A stretch of DNA of 64,000 nucleotides from Erwinia billingiae Eb661 (GTDB lineage Bacteria; Pseudomonadota; Gammaproteobacteria; Enterobacterales; Enterobacteriaceae), in the NCBI RefSeq assembly GCF_000196615.1, contig NC_014306.1, positions 620,001-684,000 on the forward strand, written 5' to 3'. The notes beneath the pieces were generated by a model. The model ran no database searches and was not told the DNA's origin. It saw only the letters and a program-made list of their open reading frames with translations. Positions 53,760 to 63,529 of the stretch are shown here, piece after piece (positions within the stretch are counted from its first letter, which is position 1; the number at the start of each line of letters is the position of its first letter). A program made the position numbers and the translations under genes.

Positions 53760-54179
53760 ATGTCCTCCAGACGTGACTGGTTATTACAGCAAATGGGCAT
53801 AACGCAGTATACGCTGCGGCGTCCGCGTGCCTTACAGGGTGAGGTTGCGGTGTCACTGCCGGAACAGACTCGCCTGCTGATTGTGGCGGAAGTGCCGCCT
53901 CTGCTCTCAGATCCGCTGATTAGCGATGTGCTCCGCGCGATGCTGATGCGCGAGCAGGAGGTGGTGGTGCTGACCCCGGAACAACTGGCGATGCTGCCAG
54001 ACGATACCCGTTGTGCGAGCTGGTGTCTGGGTGTAGAACCCGCCGCCATGCCTGACGGTTCACAGATCGCTTCGCCTGTTCTTGCGGAGCTCTATCATAA
54101 TGCCGGTGCCAAACGCGCGCTGTGGCAGCAGATCTCCCACTATGAATCAGATTTCTTTACTGACCCCGCACGATCTTGA
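53760..54179 (+). CDS. holD: DNA polymerase III psi subunit
   Basis: 139 residues from ATG 53760 (CAGGAATAAAG upstream); the longer open frame is not conserved. The N-terminus SSRRDWLLQQMGITQYTLRRP is the chi-binding peptide of psi (split before its end). Psi links the clamp loader to chi and SSB. It overlaps rimI by 38 bases, the same arrangement as in E. coli. Confidence 0.96.
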   Translation: MSSRRDWLLQQMGITQYTLRRPRALQGEVAVSLPEQTRLLIVAEVPPLLSDPLISDVLRAMLMREQEVVVLTPEQLAMLPDDTRCASWCLGVEPAAMPDGSQIASPVLAELYHNAGAKRALWQQISHYESDFFTDPARS

Positions 54180-54582
54180 GACCGCTTTTGCCATTGAGCA
54201 GCGCAGTCATGCTTTTCCCTGGACAGAAAAAACCTTCTCCAGCAATCAGGGCGAACGTTACCTGAACTATCAGCTGACCGTCGGTGAGCAGATGGCGGGA
54301 TTTGCCATTACTCAGGTGGTGCTTGATGAAGCCACGCTGTTTAACCTGGCGGTGGATCCGGCTTTTCAGCGCCAGGGCATTGGCCGGGAACTGCTGGAGC
54401 ATGTGATCGTCGAACTCGAATCACGCGGCATCCAGACGTTATGGCTGGAAGTGCGCGCCTCAAACCGTCCAGCGATTGCGCTCTATGAGCAGCTGGATTT
54501 CAACGAAGTGTCGGTGCGCCGTAATTACTACCCAACGGCGGACGGCAAAGAAGATGCCATTATTATGGCGCTGACGTTATAA
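54142..54582 (+). CDS. rimI: Ribosomal protein S18 alanine N-acetyltransferase RimI
   Basis: 146 residues from ATG 54142 inside the end of holD. The GNAT marks are clear: FNLAVDPAFQRQGIGRELLEH with the acetyl-CoA loop, and WLEVRASNRPAIALYEQLDF. RimI acetylates the N-terminal Ala of S18. The sequence is very like E. coli RimI (EKTFSSNQGERYLN). Confidence 0.97.
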   Translation: MNQISLLTPHDLETAFAIEQRSHAFPWTEKTFSSNQGERYLNYQLTVGEQMAGFAITQVVLDEATLFNLAVDPAFQRQGIGRELLEHVIVELESRGIQTLWLEVRASNRPAIALYEQLDFNEVSVRRNYYPTADGKEDAIIMALTL

Positions 54583-54596
54583 GGACCGACTGAAAG

Positions 54597-55277
54597 ATGC
54601 TTAAAGACTGGGATTGGATCTTATTTGACGCTGACGATACGCTGTTTCACTTCGATGCGTTTGCCGGTTTACAGCGTCTTTTTCAGCAGTATGACGTGGC
54701 CTTTTCTACGGCCGATTACGATGATTATCAGGCGATTAACAAGCCGCTGTGGGTTGATTATCAGAATGGCGCCATCAGTGCCTTGCAGCTGCAGCATCAG
54801 CGCTTTGAAGGCTGGGCCGCGAAGCTGCAGGTGACGCCGCTGGACCTTAACGAAGGCTTCTTAGCTGCGATGGCCGAGCTGTGCGTGCCGTTGGCCGGCG
54901 CGGTAAACCTGCTTAACTCGCTTAAAGGCAAGGTGAAGATGGGCATCATCACCAACGGCTTTACGGCATTGCAGCAGGCACGGCTTGAACGGACGGGGTT
55001 CCTCGGCTATTTCGACCTGTTGGTGATCTCGGAGCAGGTTGGCCACGCTAAACCGCATCCGGCCATCTTTGATTACGCGCTGGATCAGATGGGCAATCCT
55101 CCGCGTGAGCGGGTGATGATGGTTGGCGATAACCCGGATTCGGATATTCTCGGCGGCATTAATGCCGGTCTGGCGACCTGCTGGCTCAACGCCGACAATC
55201 GTCCACGTCCTGAAGGCATCCAGCCTGGCTGGCAGGTAAAAACGCTACAGGAACTGGAAGTGATTCTAAATACTTAA
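54597..55277 (+). CDS. yjjG: Pyrimidine 5'-nucleotidase YjjG (HAD family)
   Basis: 226 residues. HAD motif I is [12 protein letters not shown], motif [14 protein letters not shown], Lys in AKPHP, and motif [14 protein letters not shown]. The E. coli enzyme removes non-canonical nucleotides such as 5-fluoro-dUMP (house-cleaning). In E. coli prfC follows; here a type VI cluster does. Confidence 0.96.
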   Translation: MLKDWDWILFDADDTLFHFDAFAGLQRLFQQYDVAFSTADYDDYQAINKPLWVDYQNGAISALQLQHQRFEGWAAKLQVTPLDLNEGFLAAMAELCVPLAGAVNLLNSLKGKVKMGIITNGFTALQQARLERTGFLGYFDLLVISEQVGHAKPHPAIFDYALDQMGNPPRERVMMVGDNPDSDILGGINAGLATCWLNADNRPRPEGIQPGWQVKTLQELEVILNT

Positions 55278-56233
55278 GTTTGATATTTTTGGTCAAAAAC
55301 ACCCTCACTCTCTGAATGCCAGCACAAATCGCTGGCATTCAGCTAAATAACCCCATTTTTAGATATAAAAACCTGTAGACTCCTGTCTCAAAAACCCCAC
55401 CCGATAAAATCCTAAAAATTAGTGCCAATCGATAATTTTACTTTATGATATTTGGTTATTAAAGATATTATTTATATTCCATATTGTTTTAAAAAAGCCA
55501 AATATTGAGCGAACTCCTGGAAATGTCCTGGGTTTTTTCGCCTGAATATGCAGAATTTTCCTTAATTTTGTAACATTAGATTTTCTTACGTTAGTGGCAG
55601 CGTCTGCGTAGCGTTGAATAATCGATTGGACTCTGTAAACTTGCCGAAAATTTCACAATAAACTGTAACCAATGTCACGGGCGTTTTGCGTTTGCATCAG
55701 CTCGTGCGGTAGCTATGGTAGTAGGCCTGTTTTTTAATCTATATATAACAGGCAATTAAAGTGAAATGTTATTGAAACAAGTAATGAGTATAGGGACTTT
55801 GCGTAAGAAGAGTGGAGTAATTCACTACAGTATTATTCACTTCTTTATGTAGGATATTTGGAAAGGGCTTGTAGGGTAAACGGAGTTTAACCCCATTTTT
55901 GTTCGATAAGTGAGCGATATGGTCGGCTGAATCGATCCTGTTGCTACACTATTAACCTGCTAATAAAGCCCTTCATCTCGTTTCAATGTTACTCAAGTGA
56001 ATAATCTGCGTTACTAAGCTGTGAAGCGTGCTTTCGGCTATAAAGTGAAACGGATAAATGTTGACCTGTTTTAATGACTGGTCCAGTTAAGCCGTGCTTC
56101 ATTTGCCTGCCTCGCTCTTCCTGCTTGTCGTTACGGTCTGCTTCCTGCTGACCCAGACACCCTCTCTATTCTGTACACGCGTATTTCTGAGTTGTCGTAC
56201 GCCTTTCATTCCAAAAAAAACTTCATGAGGATC
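55278..56233. other. 956-base AT-rich region upstream of the T6SS cluster
   Basis: No convincing gene. A perfect 12-bp hairpin CTGAATGCCAGC-ACAAATC-GCTGGCATTCAG lies at 55312-55342, likely the end of the yjjG transcript although no U-run follows. A second repeat GCCTGTT ... AACAGGC spans 55725-55753. The long AT-rich stretch (about 55340-55660) would suit H-NS silencing of the secretion genes and must contain their promoter. Confidence 0.6.
55312..55342. repeat. Perfect 12-bp hairpin after yjjG
   Basis: Twelve paired bases with a 7-base loop, 35 bases past the yjjG stop. Terminator-like stem without a U-tract. Confidence 0.7.
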
Positions 56234-56731
56234 ATGGTGAAAATTCGAATTGCACTGAGTCTGCTCTTTGTCCTGACCGTTGCAGGTTGTAAAGCGCCAC
56301 CGCCAGCAATGACGGATGACACGATTATTTCCAGCACTGTCGATGGTGTGAAGCTGACTTACCGTCACGCCGTTCAGCCGCCGACGTCGTTCACGCCGGT
56401 GAATGAAGAGTACCGCGCGCTGTATGACGCGTCGGTGATGAACCGTCCTGACTTCGGCGGCAAGCTGGTGAGCAATCTGGAGAACGGCAAGCCTTATACC
56501 GTGCTGGGCTCGGTCGAAAACAACTGGTTCGCCATTGCCGAGCAGGGACAGGAGCAGCTGATTGGCTACGTTCCGCTGCGTGCCGTGGTGAAGAGCGATC
56601 TGTACGACAAAACCGTCAAAGCCGACTCCCGCCGTAAGCGTGTGCGCGCCGCGAGCAAAAAAACCTGCGTTGCCGCGGGTGACAGTAAAGCGTGCCAGAA
56701 CAGCAACAGCGGCACCTGGATCATCGACTGA
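56234..56731 (+). CDS. SH3-domain lipoprotein of the T6SS cluster
   Basis: About 165 residues. The start could be ATG 56225, ATG 56234 or GTG 56237; GAGGA overlaps the first. The leader ends in a lipobox TVAGC, so the mature protein is a lipoprotein. A bacterial SH3-like stretch follows (ALYDASVMNRPDFGGKLVSNL, GSVENNWFAIAEQGQEQLIGYVPLRAV). It lies 24 bases before tssJ. SH3 lipoproteins of this sort occur in some T6SS clusters; a role in anchoring to peptidoglycan is a guess. Confidence 0.8.
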   Translation: MVKIRIALSLLFVLTVAGCKAPPPAMTDDTIISSTVDGVKLTYRHAVQPPTSFTPVNEEYRALYDASVMNRPDFGGKLVSNLENGKPYTVLGSVENNWFAIAEQGQEQLIGYVPLRAVVKSDLYDKTVKADSRRKRVRAASKKTCVAAGDSKACQNSNSGTWIID

Positions 56732-56755
56732 TAACGGGTTAATGGCCGCCTGACT

Positions 56756-57259
56756 ATGAAAAGACATTCATTTTTGCGCCTGAGTCTTCAGGCGCTTTTT
56801 CTGATAGCAGTCAGCCTTGTTGCTGGCTGTGGTTCGTCTACACACAGCAATCCTGCTCACTACAACCTGGTTTTCCAGGCGCATCCGCAAATCAATGACG
56901 GCGCTCCGCTCAAGATCAGGGTGCTGTTAATGAAGTCGGATGCGGATTTCATGTCTGCCGACTTCTATTCGTTGCAAAACAGCGCGCCCGCTCTGCTGGG
57001 CAACAACCTGATCACCAGCGAGCAGTTTTTCCTGATGCCAGGTCAGCTGAATAAAGTCCTCCAGGGGCAAACCACTTCAGAGGCGCGTTATATCGGGATC
57101 CTCGCGGAGTATCAGTCTCTGGATGGCAAAAAATGGCGTATCTCATTGCCGCTGCCGGTACCCAATGACCATTCCTACGCATTCTGGCAGGGGTCTTCTG
57201 ACGAACTGAAAGCCGACATCATTGCTGACATCAGCGGTCTGCGCACCGTGAAACCGTGA
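56756..57259 (+). CDS. tssJ: Type VI secretion lipoprotein TssJ
   Basis: 167 residues with a lipobox (SLVAGC, Cys25) and the TssJ/VasD transthyretin-like fold: LKIRVLLMKSDADFMSADFYSL, FFLMPGQLNKVLQG and YIGILAEYQSLDGKKWR. TssJ sits in the outer membrane and binds the periplasmic end of TssM. Followed by tssK after 25 bases. Confidence 0.93.
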   Translation: MKRHSFLRLSLQALFLIAVSLVAGCGSSTHSNPAHYNLVFQAHPQINDGAPLKIRVLLMKSDADFMSADFYSLQNSAPALLGNNLITSEQFFLMPGQLNKVLQGQTTSEARYIGILAEYQSLDGKKWRISLPLPVPNDHSYAFWQGSSDELKADIIADISGLRTVKP

Positions 57260-57284
57260 GCATTGCCTGACAACGGAAGCCATT

Positions 57285-58628
57285 ATGAATAAAGCAGAAA
57301 AAGTGGTCTGGACCGAGGGCATGTTCCTGCGTCCACACCATTTCCAGCAAGCAGAGAGCTATCAACAAAGCGCGCTTCGTAACTGGGGACTGACCCAGCG
57401 GCCTTATCTCTGGGGCTTTTTAGATTATGAAATCGACGAAGCGATGTTGCGGCAGGGGAAAGTTGCCCTCAGCTCCGCCAGTGGATTGCTGCCTGACGGC
57501 ACCTTTTTCTCTTTCCGCGATGCGCGTAACGGGCCGCCGCCACTGGCTATCCCGGATAATCACGTCAATGAGTTGGTGGTGCTGGCCCTGCCTGCCCGCC
57601 GTAATGGCCGTGAAGAGGTGATCTTCAGCGAGTCGGCGGATTCGCTGGCGCGTTATGTCACCTTTGAACAGGAAGTGGATGACTTCAATGCGCTGTCGGT
57701 GGGCGGCGCTGCCGTGCAGTTCGGCAAGCTTCGTCTGCGGTTGATGCTGGAAAGCGAGCTGTCAGCGGAATGGACGGCGATGGCCACGTTGCGCATCACC
57801 GAGAAGCGCAGTGATAACCAGGTTCGGCTGGATGAAAACTTCATTCCGCCGATGCTTAACTGCGTCGCGCACAGCAAGCTGTATGAGTATCTCAGCGGCA
57901 TGCATGGGCTGTTACAGCAACGCAGCCAGGAAATCGGCCAGCGTCTGCAACAGCCTGGCCGCTTTAATTCGGCCGATATGGTCGACTTTATGCTGCTGGC
58001 GCTGGTTAACCACCACGTTGGCCACGTCAGCCATCTGAAAGATCTGCCGCTGCTGCATCCTGAACAGCTGTTTTCCACCTGGCTGGCCTTTGCGACAGAA
58101 CTGGCCACCTACACGCCTCAGCGCTTCCCGGACAGCGAACTGCCGACCTATGACCATGACGATCTGGCCTTTTGCTTCGGCAAACTGATGCTGATGCTGC
58201 GTCAGGGGCTGTCGCAGGTGATGGAAGAGAACGCCGTTCAGCTGATGCTGACCGAACGATCGCACGGGCTGAACGTCGCCACCGTGACCGAAACCTCGAT
58301 GGTCCGTGAGTTCGGCTTTGTGCTGGCGGTGCGCGCCAATGTGCCCGGCGAGGCGCTGCAAACGCACTTCCCGGCGCAGATGAAGATTGCGCCGGTGACC
58401 AAAATTCGCGATCTGGTGCAGCTGCAGCTGCCGGGCATGGTGCTGCGGCCGTTGCCCGTCGCGCCGCCGCAAATTCCCTGGCACACCGGTTACAGCTACT
58501 TCGAGCTGGAGAAGGGCAGTGAGCTGTGGCAGGAGATGGAAAAATCCGGCACCTTCGCGCTCCATCTGGCAGGGGATTTCCCCGGTCTGAAGATGGAATT
58601 CTGGGCTATCCGTAACCACTCAGTCTGA
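57285..58628 (+). CDS. tssK: Type VI secretion baseplate protein TssK
   Basis: 447 residues starting NKAEKVVWTEGMFLRPHHFQQ, the hallmark of TssK, and ending in the KMEFWAIRNHSV region. TssK trimers link the baseplate to the TssJLM membrane complex in the cytoplasm. It is followed after 17 bases by tssL. Confidence 0.97.
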   Translation: MNKAEKVVWTEGMFLRPHHFQQAESYQQSALRNWGLTQRPYLWGFLDYEIDEAMLRQGKVALSSASGLLPDGTFFSFRDARNGPPPLAIPDNHVNELVVLALPARRNGREEVIFSESADSLARYVTFEQEVDDFNALSVGGAAVQFGKLRLRLMLESELSAEWTAMATLRITEKRSDNQVRLDENFIPPMLNCVAHSKLYEYLSGMHGLLQQRSQEIGQRLQQPGRFNSADMVDFMLLALVNHHVGHVSHLKDLPLLHPEQLFSTWLAFATELATYTPQRFPDSELPTYDHDDLAFCFGKLMLMLRQGLSQVMEENAVQLMLTERSHGLNVATVTETSMVREFGFVLAVRANVPGEALQTHFPAQMKIAPVTKIRDLVQLQLPGMVLRPLPVAPPQIPWHTGYSYFELEKGSELWQEMEKSGTFALHLAGDFPGLKMEFWAIRNHSV

Positions 58629-58645
58629 CGCAGGGAGCGAGCAAC

Positions 58646-59884
58646 ATGCAGCAACAACAGGCTTTTGCCCAGGGCGATGTGTTCTCGGGCGCCAGCAATA
58701 ACAATCCTCTGGTGGCCGCGGCGAACGGGTTATTAAATTCGATTCCGCAAATCCGCCATTCGGTCAGCCATGCCGATCCGGCCGCGTTACGCCAGCGTTT
58801 GATCGACGAAATGCGCCAGTTCGAGATGAACTGCCAGCGGGCCGGACTGGCTTATGAAGTGATTATTGGCGCGCGCTACTGCTTATGTACCGCACTGGAT
58901 GAAGCCGCTGCGCTCACGCCCTGGGGCAGTCGCGGCGTCTGGCCCGGCCAGGGATTGCTGGTCACCTTCCACAATGAAACCTGGGGCGGCGAGAAGTTCT
59001 TCCAGCTGCTGGCCAAACTTTCACAGAATCCGCGTGAACAAATCGTTCTGCTGGAGCTGATCAACTACTGTCTGCAACTGGGCTTTGAAGGGCGCTATCG
59101 CGTGCTGGATAACGGCCGTTCCCAGCTGGAAACCATCAAACAGCGCCTGCTGCAGATGATCCACTCCGTGCGCGGTGGCTATGCGCCGCCGCTTTCACCG
59201 CATCCTGAAGATCATCCGGTCACGCGCAAATTGTGGCGGCCGGTGGTGCCTTTGTGGGCCTGCACGGCGCTGGTCGGCTTCCTCGCCTGCCTGTTCTATA
59301 TCCTGCTGAACTGGCGGCTGGGCGATGTCACCTCGCCGGTGCTGGCTGCGGTCTACCAAACGCCGTTACCGGAAATCACCATTCATAACCCGGCACCGCC
59401 GCCGCCAGCGGCGTTGAACCTTAAGGCGTTCCTGCGTCCTGAAATCGAACAGGGCCTGGTGGCGGTAAAAGATGAAGCCGACCAAAGCGTGGTCACGCTA
59501 AAAGGCGACGGTCTGTTTACCTCGGCGTCCACCTCGGTTCGCGGGCGTTATGAAGAGGTGCTGGATCGTATCGCTCAGGCGATGAACAACGTTAATGGCC
59601 GCATTCTGGTGATTGGCTACAGCGATAACGTGCCGATCCGCAGTGCGCGCTTCGCCTCTAACTATGAGCTTTCGCTGGCCAGGGCACAGTCCGTGCAGGA
59701 GCGTCTGCAACAACATCTGTCACAGCCGCAACGCGTGAAAGCGGAAGGGCGCGGAGAGAGCAATCCTCTGGTGCCGAATACCACCGCCGAAAATCGCGCC
59801 CGCAATCGCCGGGTGGACATCACGCTGTTAGTTTCGCCGCAGAACACCCGCGCGGAAGTTAACGGTTTGCAGCAAGGAAATTAA
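58646..59884 (+). CDS. tssL: Type VI secretion protein TssL with OmpA-like C-terminal domain
   Basis: 412 residues: a cytoplasmic DotU domain (about 20-185; ARYCLCTALDEAAALTPWG), one transmembrane helix (200-223) and a periplasmic OmpA/MotB peptidoglycan-binding domain (about 275-400; VIGYSDNVPIRSARFASNYELS, ENRARNRRVDI). This extended TssL carries its own peptidoglycan anchor. It ends 3 bases before tssM. Confidence 0.96.
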   Translation: MQQQQAFAQGDVFSGASNNNPLVAAANGLLNSIPQIRHSVSHADPAALRQRLIDEMRQFEMNCQRAGLAYEVIIGARYCLCTALDEAAALTPWGSRGVWPGQGLLVTFHNETWGGEKFFQLLAKLSQNPREQIVLLELINYCLQLGFEGRYRVLDNGRSQLETIKQRLLQMIHSVRGGYAPPLSPHPEDHPVTRKLWRPVVPLWACTALVGFLACLFYILLNWRLGDVTSPVLAAVYQTPLPEITIHNPAPPPPAALNLKAFLRPEIEQGLVAVKDEADQSVVTLKGDGLFTSASTSVRGRYEEVLDRIAQAMNNVNGRILVIGYSDNVPIRSARFASNYELSLARAQSVQERLQQHLSQPQRVKAEGRGESNPLVPNTTAENRARNRRVDITLLVSPQNTRAEVNGLQQGN

Positions 59885-59887
59885 CGG

Positions 59888-62800
59888 ATGCTGAATATTC
59901 TATTTTCCATCATGACCAGCCGTCTGATGTGGGGTTTTATCGGCATCACCGCGCTCTCCTTTATCATCTGGGTGATTGGGCCGGTGTTCTCGATTGCGGA
60001 TTCTCGCCCACTGGAGCCGGAAGTGAACCGCCAGATCAGTATCGGGCTGCTGTACGTGGCGTGGGGACTGAGCAATCTGGTGCCGCGCCTGTATAACGCC
60101 TGGCTGAACCGCAAACTGATGGGCAGCCTGAAAACCACGCCGGGCGAAGAGGGCAGCGCTGACAACAAGCGTCTGACCAGTGAAGACCGCGTGCTGTCCG
60201 AGCGCTTTACCGAAGCCGCCGAGATGCTGAAAAAGGCCCACTTCAGCGGCGCGGGCAATAAGCGCTGGACCCAGCGCTTCAGCCGTCAGTATCTGTATCA
60301 ACTGCCGTGGTACGTGATTATCGGCGCACCGGGCGCGGGCAAAACCACCGCGCTGGTCAACTCCGGGCTGAAGTTCCCGCTGGCCGACCGCTTTGGTAAA
60401 GCGGCGCTGCGCGGCATTGGCGGCACCCGCAACTGCGACTGGTGGTTCACCAATCAGGCGGTGCTGCTGGATACCGCCGGACGCTACACCACCCAGGAAA
60501 GCGAGCAGCAACAGGATGCCAGCGAGTGGGGTAACTTTGTTGGACTGCTGCGGAAATATCGCGGTCGCCAGCCGATCAACGGCGTGATTGTCACCATCAG
60601 CGTCTCCGATTTGCTAACGCAATCGGCTGAAGCGTCGCGTCAGCAGGCGCTTTCGCTGCGACAGCGTCTGATGGAGCTGCATGAGCAGCTGGGTATCCGT
60701 TTCCCGGTTTACGTAATGGTCACCAAAACGGATTTGCTAAAAGGCTTCCGTTCGTACTTTGCCCGTTTTGATAAGGCGCAGCGCGATCAGGTCTGGGGCT
60801 TCACCTTCCCGTGGGAACGCTCGAAGCTGGCCGATTTCGATCTGTTAAGCGCCTTTACCCAGGAATATGCTCTGCTGCAACAGCGGCTGGATGCCGGTCT
60901 GCCGGACACGCTGTTACAGGAAAGCGACGGCAAAGCCCGGGCCGAAAGCTACCTGTTCCCGCAGGAGTTTGCGGCGCTGCGCCCGCTGCTGAATGACTAT
61001 CTGGAAACCGTCTTCAGCCGCTCCAATTTTGAAACGCAGTTCTCGCCACGCGGCATCTACTTTGCCAGCGGCACTCAGGAAGGTCTGCCGTTTGACCGGG
61101 TGATGGGCGAACTGAACCGCGCGCTGAATCTGCCGCAGGAAGAGGGCGGCAACAGCAAAGCGTGGGATCAGGTGGATAAAGCCGCGCCGATCCCGGCCAA
61201 CAAAGGGCAAAGCTACTTCCTGAAAGACCTGCTGCAAAACGTCATTTTCCAGGAAGCCGGGCTGGCGGGCAGTAACCGCTGGTGGGAGCTGCGCAATCGT
61301 GCCGTTCTGTGGTCCGGCTATCTGCTGCTGGCCGCAGCGCTGATCGTGGCCGGCGTGCTGTGGATCACCAGTTACAACAATAACAAAGCCTATTTGCAGG
61401 AAGTGCAGGCGAAAGTGCCGCAGGTGGTGAAGCTCAGCCAGAACCTGCAGGCCAACGATCTGACCGATCTGTATGCGCTGCTGCCGTTCCTCAATGGCGT
61501 GCTGCATCTGCCGGAGAGTGAGGACTTCGATCTGAACGATCCGCCGATCACCCGCCGGATGGGGCTGTATCGCGGTGTGGAAGTCAGTGATGCGACGTTG
61601 TCGCTGTACCAGAAATCCCTGAAGCAGCTGCTGATGCCGCAGGTGGCTCAGCTAATCACCACCTGGCTGCGTAATGACAACGGCAGTGATGCGGATTACA
61701 GCTACGAAGCGCTGAAAGCCTATCAGATGCTGTACCAGCCAAAGCATTACGACGGCAAATTCCTGCACGCCTGGCTGATGCTGAATATTCAGCGCAACCA
61801 GCCGCAGAACATCACCCAGCAACAGATCAAGCAGCTCGACTGGCATCTGATGCAGCTGCTGGAGACGCAAATTCAGGCGTCGCCGTATGCGCGGGATGAT
61901 GCTCTGGTAAAGCGCGAGCAGGCGCTGATTAATCAGATGCCGCTGTCGCAGCGGGTCTATGGACGCCTCAAGCGCCTGCTGGAAAGGGATGATGCACTGA
62001 AGTCGGTATCGCTGGCTTCACTCGGGGGGCCACAAAGCGAACTGGTCTTCTCACGTAAAAGCGGCAAGTCGATTGGTGAAGGCATTCCGGGGCTGTTTAC
62101 CCCAGACGGTTACTGGAACAGCTTCGACAAAAACATCGACAGCGTCACGGCGGCTTTGCATGACGATGACCAGTGGGTGCTGGGCGGACAGGTGCAGGGC
62201 GAGACAAAGGAGCAAACCGATCTGGCCGTCCGCCAGCTCTATATGGCCGATTACATGCGTCAGTGGGATGGCTTACTGCAGGACATCCAGCTGAACAACA
62301 GCGCGGATTTATCGCAACGCATCAATGCGGCGCGTCTGCTTTCCAGCAGCAATTCGCCGCTGCGCAAACTGGTGATTAACCTCAGCCACTATCTGGTGCT
62401 GGAGAAAGCGGCCCCGGAAGAGGATACGGCGAAGGCCGGCGAGGACAAGCAGGAGAGCAGCGCCAGCAGCACGCTGAGCGCGCTGTTCCGCTCACGCCAG
62501 GCCAGCACCGCCGCCAGCCAGCAGCAGCAAACGCCGGAGCAGTCAGTAACCGCTCACTTCGCACCGGTGATTGAACTGGCTCAGCCACTGGAGAAAGGCG
62601 GCAAAACCATCGCCTTCGATGATTTCCTTAAGCAAATCGACGACCTCTATCGCTACCTGACCGCGGTGCAGGATGCGGCCAACAGCGGTATGCCGCCGCC
62701 AGCCAGCGATTCAATCAGTCGTCTGCAGGCCAGCGCCGGTCGCCTGCCGGGCTCACTGCAAAACATGTTCACCAGCATGGCGGTGGGTGCCAGCAGTGAT

Positions 62801-63508
62801 ACCCAGCGTCGCGATCTGGATAACGTGCGCAAGCGGATCAATGTCGAAGTGGGCAGCTTCTGCCGTCAGGCGATTGCCGGGCGCTATCCGCTCTCCCGCA
62901 GTGGCCGTTCTGAAGTGACGCCTGACGATCTGGCGCGGATGTTTGCACCGGGCACCGGTTTGATGGACAGCTTCTTCCGCGACAATCTCGCCAACAAGGT
63001 CGATACCACGCAGTCGAGCTGGCGCTTTACGCCGGGCATCGACGGCAAGACCTTGCCAGGCGGCGAAAGTGTGCTGCGCCCATTCCAGCAAGCGCAAAGT
63101 ATTCGTGATGCCTTCTTTGCCAATGGCGCGACCACGCCTTCATTCCGCGTCACTGTCCGCACCGTGCAGATGGATAACAACATCCTGACCTTAACGCTGG
63201 ATGTGGATGGACAGCTGCTGCGTTACAGCCACGGGCCGCAGGCGGTCCAGCTGATGAACTGGCCGGGCCCCGGCGGCACCAACCAGGTGCGTATGCAGCT
63301 GGGGCTGGCGGATGGCACCACCGCCACGCTGGTCACCAACGGCGCATGGGCACTGAATCGCTTCTTTGACCGCGCCGAACTCTCGCGCGGCAGCAGCAGC
63401 CTCAGCCGCCAGGCGGCCTTTAACGTCAATGGTCATCGGGTGACGCTGGAGTTCACGCCAAACAGTATCCGTAATCCGTTTCAGCTTCCCGGGTTCTCAT
63501 GCCCCTAA
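59888..63508 (+). CDS. tssM: Type VI secretion protein TssM (IcmF)
   Basis: 1206 residues. Two N-terminal membrane helices (about 12-33 and 50-66), a cytoplasmic NTPase-like domain with an intact Walker A (GAPGAGKT, 146-153) and LLDTAGRYTTQ, a third helix near 470, and a large periplasmic part. Full length and uninterrupted, so the membrane complex should be functional. tagF follows after 21 bases. Confidence 0.97.
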   Translation: MLNILFSIMTSRLMWGFIGITALSFIIWVIGPVFSIADSRPLEPEVNRQISIGLLYVAWGLSNLVPRLYNAWLNRKLMGSLKTTPGEEGSADNKRLTSEDRVLSERFTEAAEMLKKAHFSGAGNKRWTQRFSRQYLYQLPWYVIIGAPGAGKTTALVNSGLKFPLADRFGKAALRGIGGTRNCDWWFTNQAVLLDTAGRYTTQESEQQQDASEWGNFVGLLRKYRGRQPINGVIVTISVSDLLTQSAEASRQQALSLRQRLMELHEQLGIRFPVYVMVTKTDLLKGFRSYFARFDKAQRDQVWGFTFPWERSKLADFDLLSAFTQEYALLQQRLDAGLPDTLLQESDGKARAESYLFPQEFAALRPLLNDYLETVFSRSNFETQFSPRGIYFASGTQEGLPFDRVMGELNRALNLPQEEGGNSKAWDQVDKAAPIPANKGQSYFLKDLLQNVIFQEAGLAGSNRWWELRNRAVLWSGYLLLAAALIVAGVLWITSYNNNKAYLQEVQAKVPQVVKLSQNLQANDLTDLYALLPFLNGVLHLPESEDFDLNDPPITRRMGLYRGVEVSDATLSLYQKSLKQLLMPQVAQLITTWLRNDNGSDADYSYEALKAYQMLYQPKHYDGKFLHAWLMLNIQRNQPQNITQQQIKQLDWHLMQLLETQIQASPYARDDALVKREQALINQMPLSQRVYGRLKRLLERDDALKSVSLASLGGPQSELVFSRKSGKSIGEGIPGLFTPDGYWNSFDKNIDSVTAALHDDDQWVLGGQVQGETKEQTDLAVRQLYMADYMRQWDGLLQDIQLNNSADLSQRINAARLLSSSNSPLRKLVINLSHYLVLEKAAPEEDTAKAGEDKQESSASSTLSALFRSRQASTAASQQQQTPEQSVTAHFAPVIELAQPLEKGGKTIAFDDFLKQIDDLYRYLTAVQDAANSGMPPPASDSISRLQASAGRLPGSLQNMFTSMAVGASSDTQRRDLDNVRKRINVEVGSFCRQAIAGRYPLSRSGRSEVTPDDLARMFAPGTGLMDSFFRDNLANKVDTTQSSWRFTPGIDGKTLPGGESVLRPFQQAQSIRDAFFANGATTPSFRVTVRTVQMDNNILTLTLDVDGQLLRYSHGPQAVQLMNWPGPGGTNQVRMQLGLADGTTATLVTNGAWALNRFFDRAELSRGSSSLSRQAAFNVNGHRVTLEFTPNSIRNPFQLPGFSCP

Positions 63509-63529
63509 CCGCAAGGCAAGGATTTGATA